From the NCBI GenBank assembly GCA_003248805.1, contig QFQY01000030.1:1-64000 (forward strand): 64,000 bases of DNA, in the 5' to 3' direction. This document shows, one piece after another, positions 50,565 to 59,106 of this stretch. Below the pieces are notes generated by a model. The model did not search any database and was not told the origin of the DNA. It was given only the letters and a program-made list of their open reading frames with translations. A program made the translations under genes and the position numbers. Each line of letters begins with the position of its first letter. Within the stretch, counting starts at the first letter, position 1. Source of the stretch: Chelatococcus sp. GTDB taxonomy: Bacteria > Pseudomonadota > Alphaproteobacteria > Rhizobiales > Beijerinckiaceae.

Positions 50565-51380
50565 ATGCCCTCGACGCAAGCCCTGCCAGATCTCGCCCGC
50601 GGCCGCACTTTGCCGCGCCATGAGCGCATCATCGAACGGCTCGCGGCCAAAGGGGTGGTCGAGGTCGCGGCACTGGCCGAGGAACTCGGCGTCTCCACTG
50701 TCACAATCCGCGCCGATCTCGACGCGCTGGAGAAGCGCCAGCTCATCCGCCGGATCCGCGGCGGAGCCATGGCGCTGCGGCCAGCTCGCTTCGAGCGTCC
50801 CGTCGACCTCCCGAGCCAGTCCTTTTCGAACGAGAAAGAGCGCATCGCCGACCAAGCCGCGGCCCTCGTGCGTGACGGTGAGACCGTCATCCTCGATGCC
50901 GGAACGACCACGCTTGCCATCGCTCATGCCCTGCCGTCCGCGCTCACCGATGTCGTCGTCGTCACCAACGGTCTCGACATCGCGCTGGCGCTGCAGGCGC
51001 ATGAGGGGGTGACCGTCATCGTCACCGGCGGACGCCTGAAGCGGGGCGGCCGCAATGCCCGGTCCAGCAGCTTGATCTCGCCCTTCGGCACGACGCTGCT
51101 GCGCGAGATCAACGCCGATCTCGCCTTTCTCTGCTGTGCCGGCGTCGATGCGTCCCGCGGCTTCACCAACGGCAACTGGGAAGAGGCGGAGGTGAAGAAG
51201 GCGATGATGGCCTCGGCCCGGCGCGTCGTCTTCGTTGCCGACCACGGCAAGATCGGCCATGTCGGCAGTGCCCGGATCGCCCCGCTCGACCAGGCGGATC
51301 TGCTGATCACCGACCAGGGTGCGGCGGCAGCCGACATCCAGGCGCTCGAGGCGGCGGGGGTCCAGGTCACCATCGCGTGA
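50565..51380 (+). CDS. DeoR-family transcriptional regulator
   Basis: 271 residues from ATG 50565 (GTG 50547 in frame is possible). N-terminal helix-turn-helix LAEELGVSTVTIRADLDALE and the basic RRIRGGAM loop, then a sugar-phosphate sensor domain with VILDAGTTTLAIAHAL and FLCCAGVDASRGFT. DeoR proteins usually respond to a phosphorylated sugar. It lies between the kinase/isomerase operon and the importer and probably controls both. Confidence 0.92.
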   Translation: MPSTQALPDLARGRTLPRHERIIERLAAKGVVEVAALAEELGVSTVTIRADLDALEKRQLIRRIRGGAMALRPARFERPVDLPSQSFSNEKERIADQAAALVRDGETVILDAGTTTLAIAHALPSALTDVVVVTNGLDIALALQAHEGVTVIVTGGRLKRGGRNARSSSLISPFGTTLLREINADLAFLCCAGVDASRGFTNGNWEEAEVKKAMMASARRVVFVADHGKIGHVGSARIAPLDQADLLITDQGAAAADIQALEAAGVQVTIA

Positions 51381-51519
51381 GCGCTCGAAAAATCGGCGCA
51401 GCCTGGCTAAGTTTTATGCTTGCGATTGTTTTCGTTTGTACGCAAATTGAAAGCACATTCCATCGCCGCCCGCAGGCCGCGGGCACGGGTCCGATGCAGG
51501 CAGGCCGGGGAGAACCTCC
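51381..51519 (+). promoter_or_regulatory. promoter/operator region of the sugar-type importer
   Basis: 139 bases with an AT-rich core. TTGCG (51420-51424) and CGCAA (51441-51445) form an inverted pair 16 bases apart, enclosing ATTGTTTTCGTTTGTA with TTTCG/TTTG repeats that resemble DeoR-type sites. This is a candidate operator for the adjacent DeoR protein. Confidence 0.35.
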
Positions 51520-52563
51520 ATGACGACTTTGTCTCGACGCCGTTTCCTCGGGGCCGCAGCAGGCAGCGTCGCGCTCGCCGCACCGACAGTCCTGCGAGCC
51601 CAGGCCCGCGAACTGGTGATGATCGGCTATGGCAGCGCCCAGGACGACCCACTGAAGAGAGCGGGCGAGATCCTCGCCAAGAAGTATCCCGGCGTCTCGC
51701 TGCGCATCATCGGCGGCCTCTCGGCCGAGGCGATCGCGCAGATCAAGGCCTCGCGCGGTGCCTCGCCCTATGATTTCGCGGTGATGGGCTCGCCCGCGAT
51801 CATCAATGCCGTCGACGAGGGCGTGCTCGAGCCGCTCGACATCGCCAAGGTCCCCAACGCCAAGAACATCGACGCACGCTTCATGCCCTACGCCTATGGC
51901 ATGGGCGTGCCGATCAGCTATGCCGGCATCGGCATCGCCTACAACAAGCAGATGGTGCCGAACCCGCCCAAGACCTGGGCCGGTCTCTGGAAGCCGGAGT
52001 ATGCCGGCAAGATCGGCGTCTCACGGCCGCAGTCCAATCTCGGCCTCGCCTGCGTCTCGATCGCGGCCTCGGCCTTCGGAAAGACCGATGCGGACACCGA
52101 TTTCGGCCTCGCCAAATGGAAGGAACTGAAGCCGCTGGTCGGGCGCAATCCCAACCTGCTGCAGCAGATGCTGGAGCGCGGCGAGATCGGGCTTTGCCCG
52201 CTCTGGCACGACAACACCGGCATCGCGATCGCCAGCGGCCTGCCGCTCGGCTACGCCAAGGTCACCGGTCCGGGCCCGCTGATCCTGCCCACCATGATCG
52301 TGAAGTTCACCCGCACGGCCCATAGCGACCTGATCCACGAATTCGCCGACATCCTGCTCACCAGCGAGAGCCAGACCTTCGCCGCCCAGCCTCCCTATTA
52401 TTTTGGCACGACGGTGAAGGGCGTCGTCGCGCCGGCGGGGGCCGCCGCCTTCCTGCCCTCCACGCCGGAGGAGATCGCCTCGATGGTCTCGGTCGACTGG
52501 CCGAAGGTGGCGCCGAACCGCGGCAAGATCGTCGAGGCCTTCGACCGGATGTTCGCCGGGTGA
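51520..52563 (+). CDS. ABC transporter substrate-binding protein (extracellular family 1)
   Basis: 347 residues with a twin-arginine signal (SRRRFLGAAAGSVALAAPTV, cleavage after LRAQA). The mature protein has VMIGYGSAQDDPLKRAGEIL, FAVMGSPAIINAVDEG and GIGIAYNKQMV, typical of iron/polyamine/thiamine-like binding proteins. It is followed by ATPase and permeases, with 4-base overlaps throughout. Confidence 0.9.
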   Translation: MTTLSRRRFLGAAAGSVALAAPTVLRAQARELVMIGYGSAQDDPLKRAGEILAKKYPGVSLRIIGGLSAEAIAQIKASRGASPYDFAVMGSPAIINAVDEGVLEPLDIAKVPNAKNIDARFMPYAYGMGVPISYAGIGIAYNKQMVPNPPKTWAGLWKPEYAGKIGVSRPQSNLGLACVSIAASAFGKTDADTDFGLAKWKELKPLVGRNPNLLQQMLERGEIGLCPLWHDNTGIAIASGLPLGYAKVTGPGPLILPTMIVKFTRTAHSDLIHEFADILLTSESQTFAAQPPYYFGTTVKGVVAPAGAAAFLPSTPEEIASMVSVDWPKVAPNRGKIVEAFDRMFAG

Positions 52564-53651
52564 TCACCGTTGCTGCGCCCATCCCGGCGATCGGGACGGC
52601 GGGAGCCGCCCCGGTCGTGGCGATCCGAGATGCGGTCAAGCGCTTCGCGGGCCTCACCGTGCTCGACCGCTGCTCGCTCGTCGCGCAGGAAGGCGAGATC
52701 CTCACGCTGCTGGGCTCGTCGGGCTGCGGCAAGACCACGCTGCTGCGCTGCATCGCCGGCTTCCTGACGCCGGACGAGGGCGAGATCCTGATCGACGGAA
52801 GGGATACGATCCCCGTCCCGGTCAACCGCCGTTCGGTCGGCGTCGTCTTCCAGAGCTATGCGCTCTTTCCCCATCTCACCGTGGCGAAGAATGTCGGCTA
52901 TGGTCTGCGCATGCGCGGCGTTCCGGCCGCCGAAATCGGCCGTCGGGTCGCCCACGCCCTGCAGACGGTCTCGTTGACCGGCTTCGAGGAGCGCTATCCC
53001 GCCCAGCTCTCCGGAGGTCAGCAGCAGCGCGTCGCGATCGCCCGCGTGCTGGTGCTGGAGCCGCGCGTGCTCCTGCTTGACGAGCCTTTCAACGCCCTCG
53101 ACGCCAAGCTGCGCGGCACCATGCAGATGGAGATGCGCCAGCTCATCAAGCGCCTCGGCATCACCGCGATCTTCGTCACCCACGACCAGGAAGAGGCGCT
53201 GACCATGTCGGACCGCATCGCCGTGATGCGCGCCGGCCGGATCGAGCAGCTCGGGACGCCGGAGGAGATTTTCGACCGGCCGGCCAGCGCCTATGTCGCC
53301 GATTTCGTCGGCGCCTCGAATTTCTGGAACGGTGTCGCGAGTCGGGGCCTGGTCGCCCTGCCGGACGGCCAGAGCGTTGCGACGGCGCTCGATGGCGATG
53401 TCCGCGTGATGCTGCGCCCGCATAACATCCTGATCGAGCCGGCCGTCGAGGCCAGAGCGGGCTGGCGCGGCAGCGTCCGCTTCCGCCGCCATGTCGGCGC
53501 GCTGATGGAATACGAGGTCGAACCCGCCGCCGGGGGGCCGTTGCGGGTCGTGGCGCTGCGCGACGAGACGATCGCCCGCATCGACGTCGGCGACCGCGTG
53601 GCCCTGCGCCTGCGCGATCCCGCCGCCTGCATCGCCTTTCCGCGCGCATGA
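52560..53651 (+). CDS. ABC transporter ATPase, PotA/FbpC type
   Basis: 363 residues from a GTG overlapping the binding-protein stop. Walker A GSSGCGKTTLL, FQSYALFPHLTV, LSGGQQQRVAIARVL, LLLDEPFNALD and FVTHDQEEAL, then a TOBE domain (MLRPHNILIEP). Confidence 0.92.
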   Translation: MITVAAPIPAIGTAGAAPVVAIRDAVKRFAGLTVLDRCSLVAQEGEILTLLGSSGCGKTTLLRCIAGFLTPDEGEILIDGRDTIPVPVNRRSVGVVFQSYALFPHLTVAKNVGYGLRMRGVPAAEIGRRVAHALQTVSLTGFEERYPAQLSGGQQQRVAIARVLVLEPRVLLLDEPFNALDAKLRGTMQMEMRQLIKRLGITAIFVTHDQEEALTMSDRIAVMRAGRIEQLGTPEEIFDRPASAYVADFVGASNFWNGVASRGLVALPDGQSVATALDGDVRVMLRPHNILIEPAVEARAGWRGSVRFRRHVGALMEYEVEPAAGGPLRVVALRDETIARIDVGDRVALRLRDPAACIAFPRA

Positions 53652-54553
53652 CCCGCCGGCCTCTCCTGCTGCGGCTGGTCGACGAGCTGCTCTCGGGGCG
53701 CGGCATCTGGCCGGCGGTGCCGGCCATCGTTGTGCTCGTCGTCGTCGCTGTCATTCCTTTCGGCGTGCTGCTCTCGCTGGGCTTCTCCGACATCACCGTG
53801 TCGCGCGGCGTCATCGTCTCGCAGGAGTTCTCGCTCGGCCACCTCACAGCCGCGCTCGCGGACCCGCTCTACCACATCACCTTCCAGCGCTCGCTCACAC
53901 TGGCGCTGACGACGACGCTGTTCTGCGCGCTGCTCGGCTTCCCGGTCGCCTATCTCTTCCTGATCGGTGGCCCCTGGACCCGGCGCATCATCCTCGTGCT
54001 GACGATCGCGCCGATCCTGACCAGCGGTATCGTCCGGACCTATGCCTGGATCGTCATTCTCGGCGGCCGCGGTGTGGTCAATGCGACGCTGATGGAGTTC
54101 GGGCTGATTGCGCAGCCGCTGCGCATCATCAACACGCACTGGGCCGTTCTGATCGGCATGGTGCAGATCCATCTGCCGATCATGATCCTGCCGCTGATCG
54201 CGGTGATGAGCCGGCATGACTCAAGGCTCGAAGAGGCCTCCGCCAATCTCGGCGCCAGCCGGCTGGCGACGCTGCGAACCATCATCCTGCCGCTGAGCGT
54301 GCCCGGGCTCGGCACCGGCGCCGCGCTCGTCTTTACGCTCAGCTACACCACCTTCGTGGTGCCGCAGCTCCTCGGCGGCGGCAATTACCTGAATGCTGCG
54401 ACGATGGTCTACGAGCAGGTGGTCTACTCGCTGCAATGGAGTAAGGGCGCGGTGACGGCCATGATCCTCATGGCGACCTGTCTCGCCGTGCTGCTGGTCT
54501 TCGCCTGGCTGACGCATATCGCCACGCGCTGGACACGGGTGGCGCAGCGATGA
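53648..54553 (+). CDS. ABC transporter permease, PotB type
   Basis: 301 residues. First helix AVPAIVVLVVVAVIPFGVLL, EAA loop LEEASANLGASRLATLRTIILPLSVPG. Coupled by ATGA to both neighbours. Confidence 0.92.
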   Translation: MTRRPLLLRLVDELLSGRGIWPAVPAIVVLVVVAVIPFGVLLSLGFSDITVSRGVIVSQEFSLGHLTAALADPLYHITFQRSLTLALTTTLFCALLGFPVAYLFLIGGPWTRRIILVLTIAPILTSGIVRTYAWIVILGGRGVVNATLMEFGLIAQPLRIINTHWAVLIGMVQIHLPIMILPLIAVMSRHDSRLEEASANLGASRLATLRTIILPLSVPGLGTGAALVFTLSYTTFVVPQLLGGGNYLNAATMVYEQVVYSLQWSKGAVTAMILMATCLAVLLVFAWLTHIATRWTRVAQR

Positions 54554-55365
54554 AGCGGATCGACGGCGCGGAACTCCTCGACCGGCTCGGCATCGGCTTC
54601 ATCATTGCGCTGGCGGTGCTGGCGCTCGCGCTGCTGCTGCTGCCGGCCGTCATCGTCGTCGTGATGTCCTTCGACACGCGCGGCTATATCAGCTTCCCGC
54701 CCGCCGGCTTCACGCTCGACTGGTACGTCAAGGTGTTCAACCAGCCGGTGCTGGTGAACGCGATGTGGACGAGCATCAAGGTCGGGCTCTACGTCACCGC
54801 GCTCTGCATCGCGCTCGGCGTGCCGACCGCGCTGGCCTGCGCGCGCGGCGATTTCCGAGGTGCCACCGCGCTGTCGGTCTTCGTACTGGTGCCGCATATG
54901 GTGCCAGGCATCGTGCTCGGCGTCGCCGTGCTGTTCTCGGGCGCGCTGCTCGGCATCGGCCCCTCGATTGGGCTGCAGTCGGTGTCGCTCTCGGTCTATG
55001 TCATGGCCGTGATGGTACGCACCGTAATGGCGCGGCTGCAAAGGCTCGATCCGCTGCTGGAACAGGCCTCCGCCAATCTTGGCGCGAGCCGGTGGCAGAC
55101 GTTCCGCACCATCACCCTGCCGCTGCTGCTGCCCGCGATCCTGGCCGGCGCAGTCTTCACCTTCATCGAGGGCGTGGACAATCTCTCGGTGACGATCTTC
55201 ACCCATGGCTATCGCGACCGGCCGCTACCGATCGAGCTGCTCGCCATCGTCCAGAACAGCAGTTCGCCTCTGGTCGCCGCCGTCTCCAGCATACAGATCC
55301 TGCTGGCGATGCTCGCTCTTCTGGCGATCTCGCTGACGATCGGCCTCGAGCGCGTCAATGATTGA
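54550..55365 (+). CDS. ABC transporter permease, PotC type
   Basis: 271 residues. First helix GFIIALAVLALALLLLPAVI, EAA loop LEQASANLGASRWQTFRTITLPLLLPA, then FIEGVDNLSVTIF. Last gene of the importer; IS remnants start within 35 bases of its stop. Confidence 0.92.
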   Translation: MKRIDGAELLDRLGIGFIIALAVLALALLLLPAVIVVVMSFDTRGYISFPPAGFTLDWYVKVFNQPVLVNAMWTSIKVGLYVTALCIALGVPTALACARGDFRGATALSVFVLVPHMVPGIVLGVAVLFSGALLGIGPSIGLQSVSLSVYVMAVMVRTVMARLQRLDPLLEQASANLGASRWQTFRTITLPLLLPAILAGAVFTFIEGVDNLSVTIFTHGYRDRPLPIELLAIVQNSSSPLVAAVSSIQILLAMLALLAISLTIGLERVND

Positions 55366-55395
55366 GTACGCAGGCTGTCAAGCCTTCTCACGGTT

Positions 55396-55425
55396 TAAAC
55401 TGGCCTACTCCGGCTTCGTGGACCC
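55396..55425. repeat. possible insertion-sequence end
   Basis: The string ACTGGCCTACTCCGGCTTCG followed by TGGACCC resembles the sequence GTTGCCCCGGTTTCGTGGGC found at about 55653-55675 in front of the IS3 transposase. The pair looks like related IS terminal repeats left by two insertions. Confidence 0.3.
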
Positions 55426-55529
55426 GAAGACGGCCTATTTGACGGCTTGGCGCCGATACCGTTGAAAAAGTCGCCGTTGCTGCGGGCGTGAAGTCCTGAT
55501 TCAGTCGTTCTCGGCTGGAGGGCGGCACA

Positions 55530-55645
55530 ATGATGGGCGAGCGGCAGGTGGCGCAGGAGGCGCTGTTCTACGAGTTCAGCCTGGAGCGGCATGTTCCGGC
55601 TGATCATGGGATCCGCTCCATCGACCGGTTTGTCGATCTTTCGGA
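55530..55645 (+). pseudogene. N-terminal fragment of an IS1182/IS5-type transposase
   Basis: From ATG 55530 the frame reads MMGERQVAQEALFYEFSLER, then HVPADHGIRSIDRFVDLS, the familiar start of IS1182-like transposases. Homology stops at about 55645, where the end of an IS3-type element begins. Only about 40 residues of a roughly 450-residue protein remain. Confidence 0.75.
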
Positions 55646-55704
55646 GTGGAGTTGGAGTTGCCCCGGTTTCGTGGGCACCCTCGAAGTCATTTTCTGAGTG
55701 TCAG

Positions 55705-56335
55705 ATGCCGCGTTTTCGAGCTGCGTATCCGCCGGAGTTCCGGCGGCAGATGGTGGAGCCGGTCCGATCCGGGCCAACGCCTGAAGAGCTGTCGCGGGAG
55801 TTCGAGCCGAGCGCGCGATCCATCGCGAACTGGGCCCGTCGAGCTGATCGCGATGCCGGCAGGCGCAGCGATGGCGCGACGACGGCCGAGCGCGAAGAGC
55901 TGATCCGCCTTCGCCGCGAGAACCAGCGCCTGCGCCAGGAGCGCGATATCCTGTCAAAGGCGGCAGCCTGGTTCGCGCGGGAGAGCAACTCGATCAAGAC
56001 CATGGCCCGCGTCTTCAAAGTCTCCGCGTCAGGCTATGATGCCTGGCGTGGCAGGCCTGCCTCGGCGCGAGCGACTGCCGACCTTCACCTCACCTGGAAG
56101 ATCCGCACGATCCATGCCGCCTCGCGCAAGACCTGTGGTGCGCCGCGGATCCATGCCGAGCTCGAGGCCGACGGGGTCGCCATCGGCAAGAAGCGTGTTG
56201 CCCGCATGATGGGCGCGGCCGGGCTCGTCGACGCCAGCCGGCGCAGAAGCGTCACGACGACGAGGCGCGATCCCGGTCGTCGGCCAGCCAATGACCTCGT
56301 GCGCGGCGCGAGGCGGCCGGTTTGGGGATGGGAGT
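55705..56335 (+). pseudogene. truncated IS3-family transposase (OrfA-OrfB in one frame)
   Basis: From ATG 55705 an OrfA-like segment (YPPEFRRQMVEPVRSG, ARSIANWARRADRD, RRENQRLRQERDILSKAAAW) runs in the same frame into an OrfB-like segment (VFKVSASGYDAWRGRP, IHAASRKTCGAPRIHAELEA, KKRVARMMGAAGL, RRDPGRRPANDL). The two parts normally need a -1 frameshift; here they are joined in frame with a short deletion. The protein ends before the DDE catalytic core, where unrelated sequence and the stop of the rpiR-type gene (56336) begin. Confidence 0.8.
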
Positions 56336-57259
56336 CTAAAACCGCTTGGTGGATAGCACGTCGAAGGTCCGGCCGATCGTCGCGACCGCCTTGTCGTAAT
56401 CTGCCAGCGAAAGGCAGGCGATCAGGGCGTCGATGACGGCGAGTTGCGCAATGCGGCTCGTCATCGCCTCGGTGCGGAACTGCGTCTCGCGCGCCATGGT
56501 GTTCAGCACGACATCGGCATGGGCGAGCAGTGGTGACTTGCCGAAATTCGTGATGCAGATCGTGCTCGCTCCCGCCTCCTTGGCCAGCCGCGTCGCCGTG
56601 ACCGTCTCGTGCGTCGAGCCCGAATGCGAGATCGTGATGGTCGCGACATCCGGGCCGGTCAAGGAGGCGCTGATCGCCTGGACGTGCGAGTCGACCACCA
56701 CCTTGGATTCCACGCCGATGCGCAGCAAACGGTAGTTGGCATCCTCCGCGATCGGCGCTGCACTGCCGATGCCGTAAAGTTCGACGCGACGCGCTCCGCG
56801 GATCGCAGCGACCGCACGCTCCATAGCGGCCTTGTCGAGCACCTTCATTGTGTCGTGCAGCGCCTGGAGATCGCTGCCGAAGATTTTTTCGATAACCGTT
56901 CCGACGTCGTCCGCCCGGGCGAGGTCCTCATGGATGAACTGCACAGGCTGTACGAGATCGCGCGCCAGGGCGATCTTGACCTGCTGGAACCCCCGGGCCC
57001 CCAGCTGGCGGCAGAGCGAGATCACGCTGCCCTCGCTCGCCTCGGCCCGCTCCGCGACCTCCGTCACCGACATATGCACCACCTCGGCCGCGTGGCCGAG
57101 AATGACATCGGCGATGCGGGCGGCCGTCGGCGGCAAGGCCGGCCGCAGCGCGGTCAGACGCTCGATGACCCCGTCGAAATCGACCTGCGAGACCTGGCGC
57201 GGACCATCGGGGCTTTCGGGCATCGCATCGGCATCCGGCTTGGGTCTGGGAGCGGTCAT
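56336..57259 (-). CDS. RpiR/MurR-family regulator (HTH plus SIS)
   Basis: 307 residues from ATG 57259, overlapping the HAD gene stop. The N-terminal HTH-6 domain (AARIADVILGHAAEVVHMSV, AEASEGSVISLCRQLGARGF) is followed by a SIS domain (RVELYGIGSAAPIAEDANYR, ITISHSGSTHETVTATRLAK). Such proteins sense phosphosugars. It is co-transcribed with the HAD phosphatase and divergent from the peptide-type importer. The IS remnant begins one base after its stop. Confidence 0.92.
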   Translation of the reverse strand: MTAPRPKPDADAMPESPDGPRQVSQVDFDGVIERLTALRPALPPTAARIADVILGHAAEVVHMSVTEVAERAEASEGSVISLCRQLGARGFQQVKIALARDLVQPVQFIHEDLARADDVGTVIEKIFGSDLQALHDTMKVLDKAAMERAVAAIRGARRVELYGIGSAAPIAEDANYRLLRIGVESKVVVDSHVQAISASLTGPDVATITISHSGSTHETVTATRLAKEAGASTICITNFGKSPLLAHADVVLNTMARETQFRTEAMTSRIAQLAVIDALIACLSLADYDKAVATIGRTFDVLSTKRF

Positions 57260-58017
57260 GCGGGCAAGGCGACCACGGCTGCCTCGCCCGGACAAGTCTC
57301 CTCTCGCTCGATGGACGGAAACCCGCCGCCTGCGATGTCGACATAACGGATCCCGAAGCGGCGCGCGCCCTCGCCGTCGGTCCGCGGATTGTCGCCCAGC
57401 ATCGCGACTCTCCGCTTGGGCAGGCCGAGCAAAGCCAGAGCCAGCTCGAACAAGGCAGGCTCCGGCTTGCCGATGACGTCGTAGTCCACCGGCCCAGTGC
57501 AGGCGAGCAAAGCCGCGAGCAGCGCCCCTGTTTCCGGCACCACCGTGCCGCCGGGCCCTGGATGGACCAGATCGGGATTGGCGACGACAAGCTCGGCACC
57601 GGTCCTGACCGCGTTCGCGGCCAGGGCGAGCCTGGCATGACCGAAGCTGCGGTCTCGCCCCAGAAAGACGAGATCCGGCTGGGACCGCACCGGCCTGAGG
57701 CCACGCTCGCGGGCGTGGTTTTCCAGAGCCCGGCTTGCCAGCATGAGCACCCTCGCCCCGGGGCGGCGGATGGCGATGCCGTCGAGCGCCGCGGCTCCCG
57801 CCAGCACGATACGACCGGGGGCGACGTCGAGCCCAATCCGCCGCAGCGCGACCGATAGCTGGGTCGGCGTGTGCTCGGCGTCGTTCGAGACGACGACGAA
57901 GCGCTCTTCGCAGGCCCGCAGGAAGGCCGCCGCCCCCGGCATGGCCTGACCGCCGCAGGCGAGCGTGCCGTCCAGATCGATCAGCCAGCCTCGAATGTCG
58001 TCCGCCGCGCGCACCAT
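57256..58017 (-). CDS. HAD-superfamily IIA phosphatase (NagD-like)
   Basis: 253 residues. HAD motif I WLIDLDGTLACGG, motif II VVSNDA, the IIA-type cap domain, motif III near GKPEPALFELAL, and motif IV MLGDNPRTDGEGA are visible. NagD-like enzymes dephosphorylate small sugar or nucleotide phosphates and glycerol phosphate. With the RpiR regulator and the metallophosphoesterase across the divergent promoter, it suggests uptake and breakdown of a phosphorylated compound. Confidence 0.9.
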   Translation of the reverse strand: MVRAADDIRGWLIDLDGTLACGGQAMPGAAAFLRACEERFVVVSNDAEHTPTQLSVALRRIGLDVAPGRIVLAGAAALDGIAIRRPGARVLMLASRALENHARERGLRPVRSQPDLVFLGRDRSFGHARLALAANAVRTGAELVVANPDLVHPGPGGTVVPETGALLAALLACTGPVDYDVIGKPEPALFELALALLGLPKRRVAMLGDNPRTDGEGARRFGIRYVDIAGGGFPSIEREETCPGEAAVVALPA

Positions 58018-58047
58018 CGACTCCCGATTCCTCTGCCGACGGAGATG

Positions 58048-58065
58048 GTCTCAGTTTGTCTCAGT
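58048..58065. promoter_or_regulatory. tandem GTCTCAGT repeats in divergent promoter region
   Basis: GTCTCAGT occurs at 58048-58055 and 58058-58065, exactly one helical turn apart, in the 159-base region between the HAD gene and the importer permease (58018-58176). Two half-sites on the same face of DNA suit a dimeric regulator such as the adjacent RpiR protein. Confidence 0.4.
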
Positions 58066-58176
58066 GTCAACCGCACAGGATGCTGAGCTTATTTCATGAA
58101 GCTGTCATGGAACTTCGCCAGAAGCCCTGGTGCCGGCCCCCACAGGGCTGGTCGCCAGCCCGGCCATAGGGATGCC

Positions 58177-59100
58177 ATGCTTTCCTTTCTCGCCAGCCGC
58201 CTCCTGCGCATGACGATCACGCTCTGGGCGATCGTCACCGCTGTCTTCCTGGCGACGCGGCTCACCGGCAACCCAATCGACTTCCTGATGCCGGACGGGC
58301 TCGACGCCGCCTCCCGCGCCGAAATGATCGCCTATTGGGGGCTCGACCGGCCCGTCGCCGAGCAATACCTGCTGTTCTGGAAATCGCTTCTGTCGGGTGA
58401 TTTCGGCCTGGGACTGATGGAGCGGCGCCCGGTCGCGGTGATCTTCGGCGAGCGGCTCTGGCAGAGCGCCTCGCTCCTCCTCGCCACGCTCGCGCTGACG
58501 GTCGCGGTAGGCGTGCCCCTCGGCATCCTCGCCGCCTTGTGGCGCGGGCAGCCGCGGGGCCAGGGTGTGCTCTTCGTCGCCTTCCTCGGCTATGCGGTGC
58601 CGAACTTCGTCCTCGCCATCCTCCTGCTGCTCGTCTTCTCCTATACGCTGCACTGGCTGCCGAGCGCCGGCTCCGCCACCCTGCTGCATTATGCGATGCC
58701 GACGGTGGCGCTGGCCGCCTATTTCATCGCCGCGCTGACCCGCTACACGCGCAACGCGATGCTCGACGTCCTCTCCGAGGACTATATGCGCACCGCCCGC
58801 GCCAAAGGCCTGCCGGAACGCGCCATCATTCTGCAGCATGGGCTGCGCAACGCGCTGATCCCGGTGATCACGGTGCTCGGCCTGCAGATCACCACGCTCG
58901 TCTCCGGGGCCGTCGTGGTCGAGACCGTCTTCGCCTGGAACGGCATCGGCGATCTCCTGGTGGGAGCCACGCTGCGCCGCGACTATCCGGTCCTGCAATT
59001 CGGCGTCCTCGTCGTCGCCGCCACCGTCATCCTCGTCAATTTCGCGGTCGACCTCGCCTATGCGGCGTCGGACCCGCGCGTGCGCCTGGTGGGGGCCTGA
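58177..59100 (+). CDS. ABC transporter permease, DppB type
   Basis: 307 residues. ATG 58177 (AGGGA 5 bases upstream) gives the proper family N-terminus MLSFLASRLLRMTITLWAIV; an earlier in-frame ATG at 58096 adds a poor 27-residue extension. EAA loop YMRTARAKGLPERAIILQHGLRNAL. Pairs with the next gene. Confidence 0.9.
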   Translation: MLSFLASRLLRMTITLWAIVTAVFLATRLTGNPIDFLMPDGLDAASRAEMIAYWGLDRPVAEQYLLFWKSLLSGDFGLGLMERRPVAVIFGERLWQSASLLLATLALTVAVGVPLGILAALWRGQPRGQGVLFVAFLGYAVPNFVLAILLLLVFSYTLHWLPSAGSATLLHYAMPTVALAAYFIAALTRYTRNAMLDVLSEDYMRTARAKGLPERAIILQHGLRNALIPVITVLGLQITTLVSGAVVVETVFAWNGIGDLLVGATLRRDYPVLQFGVLVVAATVILVNFAVDLAYAASDPRVRLVGA

Positions 59101-59106
59101 GCCGTC

